From positions 124,001 to 188,000 of the forward strand of contig JBFXDD010000004.1 of the NCBI GenBank assembly GCA_050181465.1: a stretch of DNA of 64,000 nucleotides, in the 5' to 3' direction. Source of the stretch: JACRLW01 sp050181465. Lineage in GTDB: Bacteria > Planctomycetota > UBA1135 > UBA2386. Positions 63,512 through 64,000 of this stretch are shown piece after piece. Numbering within the stretch: position 1 is the first letter of the stretch; each line of letters begins with the position of its first letter. The notes beneath the pieces are model-generated. The model was not told the origin of the DNA and did no database searches. It worked only from the letters and a program-made list of their open reading frames with translations. Both the position numbers and the translations under genes were made by a program.

Positions 63512-63557
63512 CATGGCTTGTCCCCTTTCCAACCACTCAACCAAAGGACAAGCCATG
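63512..63557 (+). promoter_or_regulatory. Inverted repeat enclosing ribosome binding site and start codon
   Basis: CATGGCTTGTCC (63512-63523) is the exact reverse complement of GGACAAGCCATG (63546-63557). The right arm contains part of the Shine-Dalgarno (AAAGGA) and the whole ATG of the next gene. In the mRNA the hairpin would hide the start site; as DNA it could be an operator. Confidence 0.55.
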
Positions 63558-64000
63558 TTCCGCTCCACGACCTTCGCCCTCTGCCTCCTCGCCGGACTCG
63601 CCAGCGCGCAGAACTGCCGCCCGACCATCACGCAGGCCACCACCCTCAACCGCGGCTGGTTCTGCTCCACCATCACCTACACCTACACCGTCTGCAATCC
63701 GGCGAACTGCGTGCTGCCGATCGCGCGCTTCTGCGTCGACTTCCCCGCCGGCACCTCCCAGTTGGACGGCAACTCCATCGACTCGCCCGACAACTGGCAA
63801 GGTGCCGTCGACGGCGCCGGCAACCGCGTGTGCTGGAACGCCGTCGCCCGCGCCAGCCAGATCCAGCCCGGGCAGTGCAAGAGCTTCTCGATCACGACCA
63901 ACTGCAATCCCAACCGCATCGAAGGCATCCAGTCCGCCGACTTCTGGGCCGAGTTCGGTGTGCCGATCGCCCAGCGAATCCAGACCGGCTTCGTGCTCGC
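63555..64000 (+). CDS. Secreted Cys-rich protein, 5' part only (runs off window)
   Basis: 148 codons inside the window, still open at the edge. Signal peptide FALCLLAGLASAQ, then a region with many cysteines (NCRP, WFCST, VCNPANC, RFCVDF, RVCWNA, QCKSF, NCNPNR) suggesting disulfides in an extracellular beta-sandwich. No family recognised. AAAGGA lies eight bases before the ATG. The start is embedded in a perfect inverted repeat. Confidence 0.75.
   Translation, partial: MFRSTTFALCLLAGLASAQNCRPTITQATTLNRGWFCSTITYTYTVCNPANCVLPIARFCVDFPAGTSQLDGNSIDSPDNWQGAVDGAGNRVCWNAVARASQIQPGQCKSFSITTNCNPNRIEGIQSADFWAEFGVPIAQRIQTGFVL

Overview
The window is about 64 kb of GC-rich, gene-dense bacterial DNA. Several traits point to a free-living, probably marine Planctomycetota-like bacterium: many secreted FG-GAP, HEAT, PKD and ankyrin proteins, a DUF1573-like lipoprotein, TTG/GTG starts, and a division/cell-wall cluster without ftsZ. 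This taxonomic call is inference from gene style, not from a marker alignment. One 100-N assembly gap lies at 939-1038.

Layout. 1-1451: 5' part of an FG-GAP lipoprotein gene, then a tandem array of a 180-bp palindromic repeat broken by the gap. 1452-7000: secreted proteins, including a ThuA-like/DsbD-alpha fusion whose frame is crossed by one UGA. 7176-13958: minus-strand run with a serine protease, gamma-carbonic anhydrase-like protein, CPBP protease, thiG-thiS, an RlmI-like methyltransferase, a PIG-L deacetylase and two GNATs. 14216-19096: nusA-infB-ylxP-rbfA. 20246-22680: selD and selA. 22710-28114: recJ, a DUF368 transporter and polA. 28928-35399: an islet of unknown envelope genes with an ECF-like sigma factor, bounded by oppositely oriented copies of the 180-bp repeat. 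35723-49214: mraZ-rsmH-ftsL-ftsI-murE-murF-mraY-ftsW-LysM-murG-murC-murB. 49500-58919: HEAT-repeat, lipoprotein, GNAT, haem-binding and TPR-sulfotransferase genes. 59317-64000: two more tandem repeat copies, a subtilase, an ankyrin protein, a quinone oxidoreductase and a truncated Cys-rich secreted protein.

Two observations deserve most attention. First, the selenocysteine genes are present and selD carries an in-frame UGA at its catalytic Cys position with a SECIS-like hairpin. About 17 kb away a redox-type secreted fusion protein is also interrupted by a single UGA, immediately before a Cys-containing motif and a hairpin at SECIS distance. I read it as a candidate new selenoprotein. Second, an intergenic repeat of constant length (180 bp, 179 in one copy) folds on itself end to end, occurs in eight copies at four loci plus one solo end, and shows compensatory base changes between copies.

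The cell-wall cluster appears to supply meso-diaminopimelate peptidoglycan synthesis (DNPR motif in MurE), but murD, ftsQ, ftsA and ftsZ are missing from their usual places. No rRNA, tRNA, CRISPR array or insertion-sequence transposase was found.
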